Origin: Saccharibacter floricola DSM 15669 | GTDB taxonomy: Bacteria > Pseudomonadota > Alphaproteobacteria > Acetobacterales > Acetobacteraceae | Assembly: GCF_000378165.1 (NCBI RefSeq) | Contig: NZ_KB899336.1 | Span: 141,092-205,091 of the forward strand | Reading direction: 5' to 3' | DNA: 64,000 nt | Shown here: one piece after another, positions 8,653-18,244 of the stretch | Numbering within the stretch: the stretch's first letter is position 1 | Layout: every line of letters starts with the position of its first letter | Notes under the pieces: model-generated | The model's input: only the letters and a program-made list of their open reading frames with translations | The model's database searches: none | What the model was told of the DNA's origin: nothing | Translations under genes and position numbers: made by a program

Positions 8653-8687
8653 AAAAAAACCCCCGCTGCATAACGCAGACGGGGGTT
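8653..8687 (-). terminator. Rho-independent terminator of rplM-rpsI
   Basis: On the minus strand CCCCCG pairs with CGGGGG, with an inner GCAG/CTGC pairing, and the stem is followed by seven T residues. It lies about 40 bases after the rpsI stop. Confidence 0.88.
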
Positions 8688-8724
8688 TTCCGTAGCGGCT
8701 TCCAAGCCACCAAACGTCGAAAAA

Positions 8725-9225
8725 TTAACGCTTGGAGAACTGGAAGGAACGGCGGGCTTTAGCCTTACCGTATTTCTTACGCTCAACCACACGACTATCG
8801 CGGGTGAGAAAGCCAGCCGCCTTCAGGACGCGGCGTAGCTCTGGCTCATAATGAGCCAACGCACGGGACAAACCGTGACGCACAGCACCAGCCTGACCAG
8901 ACAGACCGCCACCAGTAACCGTGCAATACACGTCAAACTGGTTGTAACGATCCACCAGCAGGAATGGCTGAGTGATCAGCATACGCAGCACAGGGCGTGC
9001 GAAATATGTTGTGACCGGACGACCGTTCACAATGATATCGCCTTTACCTGGCTTGATCCATACGCGAGCAATAGCGTCCTTACGACGACCCGTCGCATAG
9101 GAACGGCCTTGTGCATCACGCTTGGCTTCATAAACCGGTGCAGCATTTGTAGTAACAGGAGCAGCGCTAGCAAGATCCTGCAGCGTGCCGGTACGCTCGG
9201 CGGAGCGCTCTTGAGTCTCTGACAT
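8725..9225 (-). CDS. rpsI: 30S ribosomal protein S9
   Basis: S9 sits in the 30S head with its C-terminal tail reaching the P-site tRNA. The family core starts at [15 protein letters not shown] (about residues 44–58) and continues through [21 protein letters not shown]. It ends in the characteristic basic tail [19 protein letters not shown], which finishes in SKR as expected. The 40-residue N-terminal extension rich in Ala, Thr and Glu is common in alphaproteobacteria. It follows rplM after nine bases, the conserved rplM-rpsI pair. Confidence 0.98.
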   Translation of the reverse strand: MSETQERSAERTGTLQDLASAAPVTTNAAPVYEAKRDAQGRSYATGRRKDAIARVWIKPGKGDIIVNGRPVTTYFARPVLRMLITQPFLLVDRYNQFDVYCTVTGGGLSGQAGAVRHGLSRALAHYEPELRRVLKAAGFLTRDSRVVERKKYGKAKARRSFQFSKR

Positions 9226-9234
9226 GATCAGGCC

Positions 9235-9708
9235 TTACGACTTGCGTTGTACAGTGTTCTTGCGGTTCATAGCGGCAACATCCAGTGTCACAGGCTTTTG
9301 GCCATCGTGAGGATGTTCTGTTCCCGCATAAACGTACAAGTGCTTCATCTGAGCGCGCTGTAATGGGCCGCGTGAGATCATACGCTCAACAGCTTTCTCC
9401 ACCACGTGGCCAGGGTTTTTCCCTTCCAGACGTTGGCGAATGCTGCGCTCCTTCACCCCACCAGGATGACCGGTGTGATAATGGAACAGCTTCTGACCGA
9501 CTTTATTGCCTGTCAGAACAATTTTGTCTGCGTTGATCACAATAACAGCATCACCAGCATCCACATGTGGTGTGTACTGAGGCTTATGTTTACCGCGCAG
9601 ACGGTTAGCGATGATGGTAGCGAGACGACCCAAGACCAGCCCTTCGGCATCGATCAGGATCCAATTTCTCGTCACCTCCGCAGGTTTCAACGAAACTGTG
9701 GTCTTCAT
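9235..9708 (-). CDS. rplM: 50S ribosomal protein L13
   Basis: L13 is an early-assembling 50S protein. The 157-residue product starts [15 protein letters not shown]. It contains [23 protein letters not shown] across two blocks, [18 protein letters not shown], and the C-terminal [16 protein letters not shown]. The frame extends 14 codons upstream of the chosen ATG at 9708. This start is preferred because the family begins there and GGAA lies nine bases ahead. It leads the rplM-rpsI operon. Confidence 0.97.
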   Translation of the reverse strand: MKTTVSLKPAEVTRNWILIDAEGLVLGRLATIIANRLRGKHKPQYTPHVDAGDAVIVINADKIVLTGNKVGQKLFHYHTGHPGGVKERSIRQRLEGKNPGHVVEKAVERMISRGPLQRAQMKHLYVYAGTEHPHDGQKPVTLDVAAMNRKNTVQRKS

Positions 9709-9824
9709 TAATGACGTTTCCAACTTGAGGCGCCGCGAACATCGCCGCACCGGGAAAAGCTTTCCTCGCCTCCCTCCTCATTGTCAGAGAATCAAGGCAT
9801 AAGAAAAGACATAAGATAGGGCGC

Positions 9825-9853
9825 GTTATCGCGAGAGATGACGATAAGGTCAA
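9825..9853 (-). promoter_or_regulatory. Candidate promoter for rplM-rpsI
   Basis: The minus strand has TTGACC (9848–9853) and GATAAC (9825–9830) separated by 17 bases. This is a sigma-70-like arrangement about 115 bases upstream of the rplM start, in the only spacer that can drive the operon. The −35 is good and the −10 is moderate. Confidence 0.5.
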
Positions 9854-9907
9854 GTGTTTTTTATAAACAGAGTTGAAGTGTTTTTGGCTAAAAACTGCTA
9901 CTTATTG

Positions 9908-9933
9908 TAGTGCGGTATTATGTTACCGCACTA
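9908..9933. repeat. Perfect 10-bp inverted repeat in the rplM / AsmA-like gene spacer
   Basis: TAGTGCGGTA (9908–9917) and TACCGCACTA (9924–9933) are perfect inverse complements around a six-base loop TTATGT. It lies in the 378-base region 9709–10086 between the divergent rplM and the 10087 gene. A short TTTT follows on the plus strand, but no plus-strand gene lies upstream to terminate. It may be an operator or an RNA hairpin in the leader of the 10087 gene. Apart from this and the candidate rplM promoter I see nothing in the spacer. Confidence 0.6.
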
Positions 9934-10086
9934 TTTTCTATCAACAAATCACTCGATTGATCATTTTTTGCCACAATCATGCTCCCAACAGAGGCTTGCC
10001 CCCATCAAAGTGGATGATATGGTGGCCCTCTTTCCCGTTTTAGGCCCTCCCAGTCAGAAGATGCGCCCTTTCAAAGAAGACACACC

Positions 10087-11640
10087 GTGAAAAGACCTTG
10101 GCTGACGACTTCTTTAACAGCCCTTATCCTCTGTGCGGCTGGTATTGGACTTTATCGTGAGGCGTCTCATGCGCTAACCCATATCCTCACACGGTTTCAG
10201 GAAACGCTGCCTGCTGGCAGTCATTTCACCTACCGCAGCGCCTCCCCTTCCCTCCTCATTGGCGGCGCAACACTCCATGATGTGACGTTTCACAGCCCAA
10301 CGATTACCTTCCACGCTGCTCAAGTTCGTTTAGGACACCCTCATTTTCTCCACGATGGTAGCATCGGCATGGCAAGCCTTCAGCTCGATTCTGCTGATTA
10401 TCGCGGCCCTTCACTTAATTTGCATGCCGCCAAGGCTATTTTCCGTCATCTTCTTATCCCGTCTCCCCCCAAGGCTGCACTCCATACAGACCTCACAACC
10501 GTCAGCACGCATTCACTTGCCGCTATTCTCTCCTTCAACCCGCAACATCTCTCATCGTTGCGCTTTGGCCGAACCCATGTTGAAGGGCTTGATTTCACGT
10601 TCCCGCCTCAACAACCCTTCTTTTCTCCTGCTCTTCACCTCACACATATCACGGTGGAAACCCTCACGTTGGAAGGCTATGGCGTCGGGTCTCGCGTTCT
10701 CACAGATATCAAAAATGTGTCTTTGTCCTTGTCGCTGTCCTCGAAGAGCACATCTACTTGGCCCACGCTTCTTTCCGATATGCTGTGCCCTCCAGATATG
10801 ACGAACAGTGCAGCCATCCCTCTTACACTCACGTTGGAGAGATTTTATGCTCGTAATGGCCATCATCATTGGCTCCAGAGCAATTCATCTCACATTGAAG
10901 AAGCATTATCCCAAGCATTCCAGCGTGATCCTCTCCAAAATTTGTGGGAAAGCCCCGGCTCTCTGTGGCTCCATCACCTTGCGCTCACCATTGGAAACCC
11001 AGAAAATGGCAGTGTCTTTCGGCTCGACCACCTGAACCTGACACGTAAGAATGACCTCTCAGCAGCCCTCCATACAGAAGGCGAGCTTCAAGGCATTCAT
11101 CTACGCCCTGCTGGCGGACGACATTTTACCATGTCAATCAATGGTCAAAAGACGCTCTTACAGTTCATAGAAAACAGCCATAAAGATGATAAAGGATGGG
11201 ATAACGCTTTCACCTCCCATCTTACGGTTCCTTCTCTTGGGCATGTAGCGCTGGACGCACATACACACCTTCCAGCAAAAAACCCTTTGCATACGGCCAT
11301 GGATCGAGAGAGTTTTGCCCAGAATGCTCTTATGACAAACGCTACTATCACCCTTAAAGGCGAACGGCTTCTCGATCTCTGGCCACATCTCGCTCATATC
11401 AACGCATCCGTAGAGGAACGTGCGCATTTCCGTGAAGATCTCATCCATGCGCTAGAACAGGCAATCAGCGCGCGTCCGCTCTTCACACCTATGATGGATT
11501 ATGTGCTCACTCCTAAAGACCGCACATTAACGGTTGGTTTTGGCACCCTGTCGATTGATGATCTCATCCATCTCCCACTCACAGGCCCCACCAATGCCGT
11601 GCTAGACCGCGCGCATATTACCTCTGTCACGGTGCATTAA
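10087..11640 (+). CDS. Membrane-anchored periplasmic protein, AsmA/DUF945-like character
   Basis: I do not recognise this 517-residue protein with certainty. It begins at a GTG with a purine-rich AAAGAAGA ahead, and one N-terminal hydrophobic segment (residues about 8–22, TSLTALILCAAGIGLY) suggests a membrane anchor. The rest is Ser/His/Leu-rich with alternating β-strand-like repeats such as LHDVTFHSPTITFHAAQVRLG and LTHITVETLTLEGYGV, as in AsmA-like or DUF945-like envelope proteins. Its stop overlaps the start of the downstream NmrA-like gene (TAATG), implying coupling. A role in the envelope is inference only. Confidence 0.55.
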   Translation: MKRPWLTTSLTALILCAAGIGLYREASHALTHILTRFQETLPAGSHFTYRSASPSLLIGGATLHDVTFHSPTITFHAAQVRLGHPHFLHDGSIGMASLQLDSADYRGPSLNLHAAKAIFRHLLIPSPPKAALHTDLTTVSTHSLAAILSFNPQHLSSLRFGRTHVEGLDFTFPPQQPFFSPALHLTHITVETLTLEGYGVGSRVLTDIKNVSLSLSLSSKSTSTWPTLLSDMLCPPDMTNSAAIPLTLTLERFYARNGHHHWLQSNSSHIEEALSQAFQRDPLQNLWESPGSLWLHHLALTIGNPENGSVFRLDHLNLTRKNDLSAALHTEGELQGIHLRPAGGRHFTMSINGQKTLLQFIENSHKDDKGWDNAFTSHLTVPSLGHVALDAHTHLPAKNPLHTAMDRESFAQNALMTNATITLKGERLLDLWPHLAHINASVEERAHFREDLIHALEQAISARPLFTPMMDYVLTPKDRTLTVGFGTLSIDDLIHLPLTGPTNAVLDRAHITSVTVH

Positions 11641-12515
11641 TGAACCCTTCAGCGCCCGTCGCCGTCATTGGGGCCAATGGCCGCACAGGCCGAGCTTTGT
11701 GCCGCACTCTTCTAAGAGCACACATCCCCCTCATTGCCTGCACGCGCTCACCTGAGCAAGTGCGCAAAAACCTCGCCCATTTTCCTCAGCACGCCGTTAC
11801 CGTCCGCTCTCTTGAGCTGCACGACAGTCAAAATGTTCGAGATGCATTACGAGATGGGGCCTTTATTATCACTACGGCCCATGCACGCCACTTGCCCACC
11901 CTTCTCCATGCGTCAAAAGCCCCAATCGTTGCACTCGGAAGCACCCGTAAAAACACCCACTGGCCCGATGACCATGCCCGTGGTGTTCTTCTTGGTGAAC
12001 GCGCCCTGCAGAATGACCCGCGCCCTTCCATCATCTTACACCCAACGATGATTTATGGTGCAGAGGGTGAAAATAACGTGCAACGCCTCACCAAACTTCT
12101 GCGTTTTCTTCCCGTCATCCCACTTCCCAATCATGGGCGCGCGCTCGTGCAACCGATTGACCAAGAGGATGTCATACGCTGCCTTTATGCCGCTTTGGAG
12201 CTTTTACGCAAACGCAACATCACGGGGCCAGAAAGTATCACAATCGCAGGAGCGGAATGCCTATCGTACCGGGATTTTATCACAAAGATTATGCAGCATG
12301 CAGGCTTAAAACCGCGCCCGATTCTCTCTTTACCGGCTTCCTTCTTAATGCGGATGGCCCAGCTCACGGCGTTCATTCCCGCTTTACCGACCATTACACC
12401 GCCTGAAATCCGGCGTTTGTTGGAAGATAAAGACACTGATATCACCATTATGACCACACGACTTGGCGTGCAGCCCATCAGCTTTGACGAAGGACTGAAG
12501 CGTCTTTTTCAATAA
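11640..12515 (+). CDS. NmrA-like NAD(P)-binding atypical SDR protein
   Basis: The 291-residue protein opens with a Rossmann dinucleotide-binding motif VIGANGRTGRALCRTLL (GxNGxxG, residues about 9–25). This is followed by a basic CTRSPEQVRK that would favour NADP. Later blocks LHPTMIYGAEGENNVQRL and VQPIDQEDVIRCLYAAL match NmrA/NDUFA9-type atypical short-chain dehydrogenases, which often lack the full catalytic YxxxK. The substrate is unknown. Its start overlaps the stop of the envelope-protein gene, so the two are translated together. Confidence 0.8.
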   Translation: MNPSAPVAVIGANGRTGRALCRTLLRAHIPLIACTRSPEQVRKNLAHFPQHAVTVRSLELHDSQNVRDALRDGAFIITTAHARHLPTLLHASKAPIVALGSTRKNTHWPDDHARGVLLGERALQNDPRPSIILHPTMIYGAEGENNVQRLTKLLRFLPVIPLPNHGRALVQPIDQEDVIRCLYAALELLRKRNITGPESITIAGAECLSYRDFITKIMQHAGLKPRPILSLPASFLMRMAQLTAFIPALPTITPPEIRRLLEDKDTDITIMTTRLGVQPISFDEGLKRLFQ

Positions 12516-12538
12516 GCTTAATTTTTAAGGGGGAATGC

Positions 12539-12615
12539 TGGGGCGAATGATGGGACTCGAACCCACGACCACCGGTACCACAAACCGGCGCTCTACCAAC
12601 TGAGCTACATCCGCC
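12539..12615 (-). tRNA. tRNA-His (anticodon GUG)
   Basis: On the minus strand the sequence starts GGCGGATGTAGCTCAGTTGG. The anticodon stem-loop is CCGGT-TTGTGGT-ACCGG, giving GTG, and the T-arm contains GGTTCGAGT. The acceptor GCGGATG pairs with CATTCGC, and an extra 5' G at −1 faces C73, the identity element of tRNA-His. CCA is encoded. It is 77 nucleotides. The gene lies between the NmrA-like gene and sulP. Confidence 0.96.
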
Positions 12616-12833
12616 ATACAGCGAGGCAAGTTCTATTAAATCCTCACCCTTACGTCCAGCCCCTAAATGATAAATTTTCAACAAAATATCATTCCACCAT
12701 CCCATCCTTTATCTTCACAGCGTCTTGAGAAGCTTTTATACCACAAGAAGAATTGCCGCCCCGGGCCGGAATACGGTGTGCATCTGTCCTTAATTGATCA
12801 CCACTTACCCGTATTACAGAAGGGTCATCACAT

Positions 12834-14291
12834 ATGGCATCCGCCACATCTTACGTCCAAGAATGGACACAACGCCCGGTGAAGGAAATTCTCGCCGGGA
12901 TGGTGGGGACATTTGCCCTCATTCCTGAGGTCATTGCCTTTTCCTACATTGCCGGGGTGTCACCGGCCGTCTCCCTCTTCGCCTCCTTTGTTATCTCCGT
13001 CTCCATTGCGTTTTTAGGGGGGCGCCCGGGTATGATTTCCGGCGGGGCAGGGTCCGTCGCACTTGTCATGGCGCCCCTCGTCCATACGCACGGTGTGCAG
13101 TATATGCTACTAGCGACCCTTATGGCCGGGGCCTTTCAGGTTATTTTCGGGCTCTGCAAGCTACAATCTGTCATGCGCTTTGTTTCAAGCGAAGTACGCA
13201 CAGGCTTTGTAAATGCGCTCGCGATACTGATCTTCTCCGCTCAAGTGCCGCAAATGCTGGGCGTAACATGGCATACGTACTTGCTCATCGCGATTGGTTT
13301 GGTGATTATCTACCTCGTCCCACGCGTCTTTAGCGCCATCCCCTCACCTCTCATCTGCATTATCGCGCTAACAGCCATTACAGTCTTCCACCCTATGCCT
13401 GTGCGCACTGTGGCGGATCTTGGAGAGCTGCCCACGGGCCTGCCACATCTCACCCTCCCCCATATCCCCCTGACATGGCAGACCATCTCAGTCATTTTCC
13501 CCTATGCCTTAGCGGCTGCGGCTGTTGGCCTGCTGGAATCCCTCATGACAGCTTCTGTCGTCGATGACATGACCGACACACACGGAAAGCCACAGCGCGA
13601 ATGCACAGGCTTAGGCTTGTCCAACATCTTCGTTGGGCTTTTTGGGGGCATTGCCGGCTGCGGCATGATTGGCCAGACCGTTGGTAACCTGCGCTATGGT
13701 GGGCGTGGGCGGCTCTCCACCTTTACCGCTGGGGCATTTTTGCTGCTCCTGATGGTTGCCTTACATTCATGGATTGCCCGCGTACCCATGGCCGCTCTCG
13801 TTGCTGTGATGATCATGGTCTCTATCAGCACCTTTGCATGGGACAGCTTAAGTGGGCTCATCCGCCAGCCTAAATTGTCGAGCTTTGTCATGATCGCGAC
13901 CGTCATCGTCGTTGTGCTAACGCATGATCTCGCCGCTGGCGTGGTCGTTGGCGTCCTGCTGTCAGGTGTTTTCTTCGCATGGCGTACAGCAAAACTGGTT
14001 CAAGTCACCCCGGCTCGGGATGGTGGAGTGCTCACCTACTCTATCAGTGGGGAAGTCTTCTTCGCATCAGCCGACCTTATTCCCAGCTCTGTTGACTACC
14101 TGACCGATGCCCCAACCGTGGTATTTGACCTCACCCACGCTCGGTTCTGGGACGTTACCTCTGTGCAAGCGATGGAAAAGACCATTGATAAGCTCCGCCG
14201 ACATGATCGTAAGGTGATCATCGAAGGGCTTAACGCACTTCATCATTCGATTTTTAACAAACAATCGGATGAACAAACGCTTCGCACTTAA
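12834..14291 (+). CDS. SulP-family anion permease with STAS domain
   Basis: This 485-residue SLC26/SulP transporter has an N-terminal membrane domain of about ten or more hydrophobic segments. It contains the family stretches LIPEVIAFSYIAGVSPAVSLFAS (shown in part) and GGRPGMISGGAGSVALV, then GLSNIFVGLFGGIAGCGMIGQ. A C-terminal STAS-like domain (about residues 395–475) includes VVFDLTHARFWDVTSVQAM. SulP proteins import sulfate, bicarbonate or other anions at the inner membrane, and the substrate cannot be assigned here. It stands alone between tRNA-His and an IS remnant. Confidence 0.9.
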   Translation: MASATSYVQEWTQRPVKEILAGMVGTFALIPEVIAFSYIAGVSPAVSLFASFVISVSIAFLGGRPGMISGGAGSVALVMAPLVHTHGVQYMLLATLMAGAFQVIFGLCKLQSVMRFVSSEVRTGFVNALAILIFSAQVPQMLGVTWHTYLLIAIGLVIIYLVPRVFSAIPSPLICIIALTAITVFHPMPVRTVADLGELPTGLPHLTLPHIPLTWQTISVIFPYALAAAAVGLLESLMTASVVDDMTDTHGKPQRECTGLGLSNIFVGLFGGIAGCGMIGQTVGNLRYGGRGRLSTFTAGAFLLLLMVALHSWIARVPMAALVAVMIMVSISTFAWDSLSGLIRQPKLSSFVMIATVIVVVLTHDLAAGVVVGVLLSGVFFAWRTAKLVQVTPARDGGVLTYSISGEVFFASADLIPSSVDYLTDAPTVVFDLTHARFWDVTSVQAMEKTIDKLRRHDRKVIIEGLNALHHSIFNKQSDEQTLRT

Positions 14292-14303
14292 CCGATGATA
14301 TTA

Positions 14304-14332
14304 AGCCAGTCTTTCTCTTTGGAAGACTGGCT
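14304..14332. repeat. Stem-loop after the sulP gene
   Basis: AGCCAGTCTT (14304–14313) and AAGACTGGCT (14323–14332) are a perfect ten-base inverted repeat around a nine-base loop, 13 bases past the sulP stop. The position fits a terminator, but no T-run follows, so it may instead protect the mRNA 3' end. Confidence 0.6.
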
Positions 14333-14439
14333 CCATGAATAGAATGACCATGCCCTAACCAACTGACACAATCTGGCATGTTCTAACCGGTTTTACCCCT
14401 TACCCACCGTGATATGTCACCTTGAAAGGGAGGGCACAA

Positions 14440-15060
14440 ATGCGTCGTTACGATTGACGCTATGGCCAATGGGAGCAGATAAAAGACCTGCTGCCCAATA
14501 GGGAGAGACACGTTGGAAGCACGACTTCGGACAATCAGCTCTCCGTGAAGGCCGTGCTGTATCGCTATCACGCCAGCATCCTATAGCTTGATCTGACTAT
14601 TGATTATGACAATAAAACTATGATGCTCAATAGCACAATTATCCAAGCCCATCAGCACAGCGCTGGAGCCCCTAAAAAAAGGGGATCAGGTGGACTGAAC
14701 ACTTAAATTTACACAGTCTGCAATGCACTGAACAACCCGGAAAAATATTTCATCACACTGGAGCACGCTGCACATATCAATCCAAAGACTTTTATTGCCG
14801 ACAAGCTCCATGACATAGATCAGTTGATCGCCCAACTGACACAATGTGGAGTGATTTCGGTTATTCCCCTCAAACACCAGAGAACAACATCATCTGTCTT
14901 CCAACAGTCAAAATGTTTGAGCGACCTCTCCAAGCCTTTGCTCTCCGGCTCGGTCATCCCTAAAACCGAAGTACGTTTTCAGCGTCACTCGACACGGGGG
15001 GGAGCCTCTCTATGTGAAACTCTCCCGCTTAAAGGCTATTATGGTATAAAAAACACCACC
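14440..15060 (+). pseudogene. Decayed IS5-family transposase remnant
   Basis: One frame starting at the ATG at 14440 reads as an IS5-type transposase with damage. MRRYD is followed by a stop, then QWEQIKDLLPNRERHVGSTT and VKAVLYRYHA. After another stop and an apparent deletion of the WRDLPERFG region it continues with MMLNSTIIQAHQHSAGA. A third stop precedes TVCNALNNPEKYFIT and LIAQLTQCGVISVIPLKH. Beyond about 14930 the frame drifts, although a shifted LKxxxxFSVTR echo of the family's LKHFRRxxTRY block is visible. At least three in-frame stops make it non-functional. I found no clear terminal inverted repeats. It fills the 899-base gap between sulP and hflX, where I see no other gene. Confidence 0.85.
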
Positions 15061-15190
15061 CACAAAAGCAGCAAAACCTGACGCTACCATAGCGAGGCAG
15101 CCTAACCACGATCTACATCCTCTTCACCCGAACTTTACCCGATCGGAAAAGATACAAAACACCGCTCGGTAGTATGGGCCAATGCGCTTC

Positions 15191-16522
15191 TTAATCAGTC
15201 GCGTTAGCCACATTTTCTAAGGGAAAAGTCGGATAAACACGTTTAAAGCGTTCACGGTTCACAGATGTTAAACGCACAATCAGCGTAATCGCCTCGTCAC
15301 TATCGGCACGCTCAATGACCTCACCATGATCGTACAGCCATGCCATCGCCGCTCCATCCGTGACAGCAAGAGACGTCCGCACGACTTCCATAGAGCGTGT
15401 CATGAACTGATCCAGCGCTTCAAGAAGATCAGGCAGCCCCTCCTTCGTCAGCGCAGAAACAACAACCGCACCTTCACGTTTGGGAATCGCTGTCGTACCC
15501 CCCAAAAGGTCAGCCTTGTTCATCACCTCAATCACACGCTCTGGCCAATGGCTATCCAACATCCCGTCTTTGGCCATATCATCCAACACAGAGAGCACAT
15601 CATCACGCTGTGCATTGCTTTCAGGATGAGCTGCATCACGCACATGCAAGATAATATCAGCTTCTGCCACTTCTTCGAGTGTCGCACGAAACGCGGCAAT
15701 CAACTCCGTGGGAAGCTCACTGATAAAGCCCACCGTGTCAGAAAGAATAACATGCCGTCCTGAAGGAAGCGTCAGCCCACGCATCGTCGGGTCCAGCGTT
15801 GCAAAAAGCTGGTCTTGCGCGTGAACTTCAGCCCCTGTGATCGTATTAAACAGCGTGGACTTTCCTGCATTCGTGTAACCAACCAACGCAACAATGGGGA
15901 AAGGAACACGCCGCCGTGCCGACCGATGCAACCCACGTGTGCGGCGCACCTGCTCTAGCTCTTTACGGAGTTTTACCAAACGCTCATCAAGCATCCGGCG
16001 GTCGGCTTCCATCTGGGTTTCCCCTGGGCCGCCCATAAAGCCAAACCCACCACGCTGACGCTCCAAATGCGTCCAAAGCCGCACGAGTCGTGAGCGTTGG
16101 TATTCCAGATGAGCCAGCTCGACTTGCAGCACACCTTCCCGCGTGGCCGCCCGTGCACCAAAAATATCGAGAATAAGCCCCGTTCGATCCACGACCTTAC
16201 AGCCAAGCTCATTTTCTAAATTACGCTGCTGTACAGGAGATAACCGCGAATCAACAACGACAACGCCAATATTCTCGGCCTTGACCTCATCACAGAGCTG
16301 CTCCAGCTGCCCCGCCCCCAAAAGCGTCGCCGGACGCCGTGTTCGCAGTGGGAAAATTGTTGTGTAGGCAATCTCAAGCCCAATAGAGGCTGCTAACCCA
16401 ACGGCTTCTTCAAGGCGTGACTGTGCGGCACGCGGATTACTATAGGCTCCCGTTTTCTCAACAGGGAGGACAACGGCCGCAACCGTTGGAGCGCGTGCTG
16501 TTTCTTTTGGCTGACGTCTCAC
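15191..16522 (-). CDS. hflX: GTPase HflX
   Basis: HflX is a ribosome-associated GTPase that splits stalled or hibernating ribosomes. The 443-residue protein has the N-terminal HflX domain with [10 protein letters not shown] and [14 protein letters not shown] glycine-rich linker [13 protein letters not shown] spans residues about 158–170, the G1 P-loop GYTNAGKST residues 215–223, DTVGF supplies G3, and NKADL supplies G4. Its start overlaps the hfq stop by three bases, the widespread hfq-hflX pair, here at the end of the dusB–ntr operon. Confidence 0.97.
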   Translation of the reverse strand: MRRQPKETARAPTVAAVVLPVEKTGAYSNPRAAQSRLEEAVGLAASIGLEIAYTTIFPLRTRRPATLLGAGQLEQLCDEVKAENIGVVVVDSRLSPVQQRNLENELGCKVVDRTGLILDIFGARAATREGVLQVELAHLEYQRSRLVRLWTHLERQRGGFGFMGGPGETQMEADRRMLDERLVKLRKELEQVRRTRGLHRSARRRVPFPIVALVGYTNAGKSTLFNTITGAEVHAQDQLFATLDPTMRGLTLPSGRHVILSDTVGFISELPTELIAAFRATLEEVAEADIILHVRDAAHPESNAQRDDVLSVLDDMAKDGMLDSHWPERVIEVMNKADLLGGTTAIPKREGAVVVSALTKEGLPDLLEALDQFMTRSMEVVRTSLAVTDGAAMAWLYDHGEVIERADSDEAITLIVRLTSVNRERFKRVYPTFPLENVANATD

Positions 16523-16788
16523 AAACTTTCCACACCTTCCTCAGCACCATCAATCAACTCTTGAGTAAAATCAGGCATCGACGCCACGGGCATGATGGTA
16601 CTAACGGCATGTTTATAGACAAGCTGCACATGGCCATCGCGCCGCAAAACCAGCGTACGATCATCAAACAGAGCAATAACCCCCTGAAGCTTCACACCAT
16701 TCACGAGGAAAACCGTGACCGATTCCTCACATTGACGCAAATGCTCCAAAAAGGCCTGTTGTACAGAACCAGACAGTGATGACGACAT
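16519..16788 (-). CDS. hfq: RNA chaperone Hfq
   Basis: Hfq forms hexamers that pair small RNAs with mRNAs. The 89-residue product carries the Sm1 motif region [20 protein letters not shown] (about residues 23–42) and the Sm2 segment [10 protein letters not shown]. The frame is open for 53 codons further upstream inside ntrX. The ATG at 16788 is chosen because it gives the normal N-terminus [17 protein letters not shown]. It sits 25 bases after ntrX and overlaps hflX. Confidence 0.97.
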   Translation of the reverse strand: MSSSLSGSVQQAFLEHLRQCEESVTVFLVNGVKLQGVIALFDDRTLVLRRDGHVQLVYKHAVSTIMPVASMPDFTQELIDGAEEGVESL

Positions 16789-16813
16789 AAAGACTTCGTT
16801 TCCCCTATCGCCC

Positions 16814-18235
16814 TTAGCGTTCAGCCGAAGCAGATTGAGCGCCATTATTGCGCTCTTCTTGCGTAACGCCAAGCTGCTTGAGTTTGCGATGCAACGCGCT
16901 ACGCTCCATGCACACAAAATTAGCCGTTCGGCTAATATTGCCGCCAAAACGCATCAGCTGCACCTGTAAATATTGTGTTTCGAATTTATCGCGCGCTTCC
17001 CGTAATGGCAGACTCATCACATCAGCCTCCGCATTCAGACGTGTCATGGACGGGGCTCCCTTACGCACCATCTCAGGCAACATATCCGCACGGATAGGGT
17101 CTGTATGGTTCGCACTCCCACTTGGAGCCATGATCAGCATACGTTCCATCAAATTACGCAATTCACGAATATTGCCGGGCCATTCATAGGTTTGCAAACT
17201 CGCGAGCGCATCAACAGAAAGCTCACGCTTAGGCAGACCAGAACTCTCCGCACAGCTTTCAAGAAAATAGCGCGCAAGAGCTGGAATATCCTCAGGCCGT
17301 TCTGCCAATGAAGGCACCTTCAACGGCACAACCGCTAAGCGATAATATAAATCTTCGCGGAAACGCCGTGCTTCAATTTCTTCCTGCAAATCACGGCTTG
17401 TCGTCGCGATAACGCGCACATCAGCCTTCACGCTATGAGTGCCACCTAAACGCTCAAAGGTACGGATTTGCAGAGCACGCACGATCTTTCCCTGCGTCTC
17501 CAACGGCATATCCGCAACTTCATCAAGCAACAAGGTGCCACGGTGCGCACGCTCGAGCACGCCACGACGTGTCGGCTGGCCTTCTTTCCCCTCCACCCCA
17601 AAGAGCTCTTCTTCAAAATGGTCAGGGGCCAAGGTTGCGCAATTCAGCACCACAAAAGGTTCATCAGAGCGCTTAGACTGCGCATGAATCATCCGCGCAG
17701 CCACTTCTTTCCCTGCCCCAGCAGGCCCACTCACTAACACGCGTGAATTTGTCGGGGCTACGCGTGAAATTTGCTGACGCAACGCGGCCATCAAACCACT
17801 ATTGCCCATCAATGTCATTTGTGCCCCGGCACGCAAACGAAGCTCAGCATTTTCCTGCTTTAAACGCGCCGCTTCAAGGGCTCGCTGCACAATGACCAAG
17901 AGACGATCAGACTGAAATGGCTTTTCAATAAAATCGTAGGCCCCTTCATGAAGGCTAGAAACAGCCGTTTCAATCGTGCCATGTCCTGAAATCATCAAAA
18001 TGGGCACGTTGGGCTCTTCTTCCTTGAAGAGCTTAAGCAGCTCTATCCCATCTAGCTTTGAATTTTGTAACCAAATATCAAGGATAACAAGTGAAGGCCT
18101 GTAGTCACGAAACAGTGCAATCGCCTCATCGGACTGCGCTGCACTCTGGGTACTATAGCCCTCATCCTCCAAAATTCCCTCAAGGAGAAAACGGATATCG
18201 GGCTCATCATCGACAATCAGAATCTCATGTTCCAT
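16814..18235 (-). CDS. ntrX: Nitrogen regulation response regulator NtrX
   Basis: NtrX is the response regulator partner of NtrY. The 473-residue protein has a receiver domain (1–120: VDDEPDIRF, phospho-acceptor region SLVILDIWL, and KPF). An AAA+ domain follows, with a P-loop ([17 protein letters not shown]) and Walker B-like [11 protein letters not shown]. The C-terminal Fis-type helix-turn-helix contains [23 protein letters not shown]. The GAFTGA loop of true sigma-54 activators is absent after [10 protein letters not shown], as is usual for NtrX, so it may act with sigma-70 instead. It follows ntrY after nine bases. Confidence 0.95.
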   Translation of the reverse strand: MEHEILIVDDEPDIRFLLEGILEDEGYSTQSAAQSDEAIALFRDYRPSLVILDIWLQNSKLDGIELLKLFKEEEPNVPILMISGHGTIETAVSSLHEGAYDFIEKPFQSDRLLVIVQRALEAARLKQENAELRLRAGAQMTLMGNSGLMAALRQQISRVAPTNSRVLVSGPAGAGKEVAARMIHAQSKRSDEPFVVLNCATLAPDHFEEELFGVEGKEGQPTRRGVLERAHRGTLLLDEVADMPLETQGKIVRALQIRTFERLGGTHSVKADVRVIATTSRDLQEEIEARRFREDLYYRLAVVPLKVPSLAERPEDIPALARYFLESCAESSGLPKRELSVDALASLQTYEWPGNIRELRNLMERMLIMAPSGSANHTDPIRADMLPEMVRKGAPSMTRLNAEADVMSLPLREARDKFETQYLQVQLMRFGGNISRTANFVCMERSALHRKLKQLGVTQEERNNGAQSASAER

Positions 18236-18244
18236 CTGATATCC

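Noticed and set aside
12478-12705. Minus-strand frame with a CSSVGRAPVCGTGGRGFESH-type sequence
   Set aside because: This is the familiar false protein from translating a tRNA gene, here tRNA-His.
15326-15763. 145-codon plus-strand frame inside hflX
   Set aside because: Antisense shadow of hflX; no start context or recognisable protein features.
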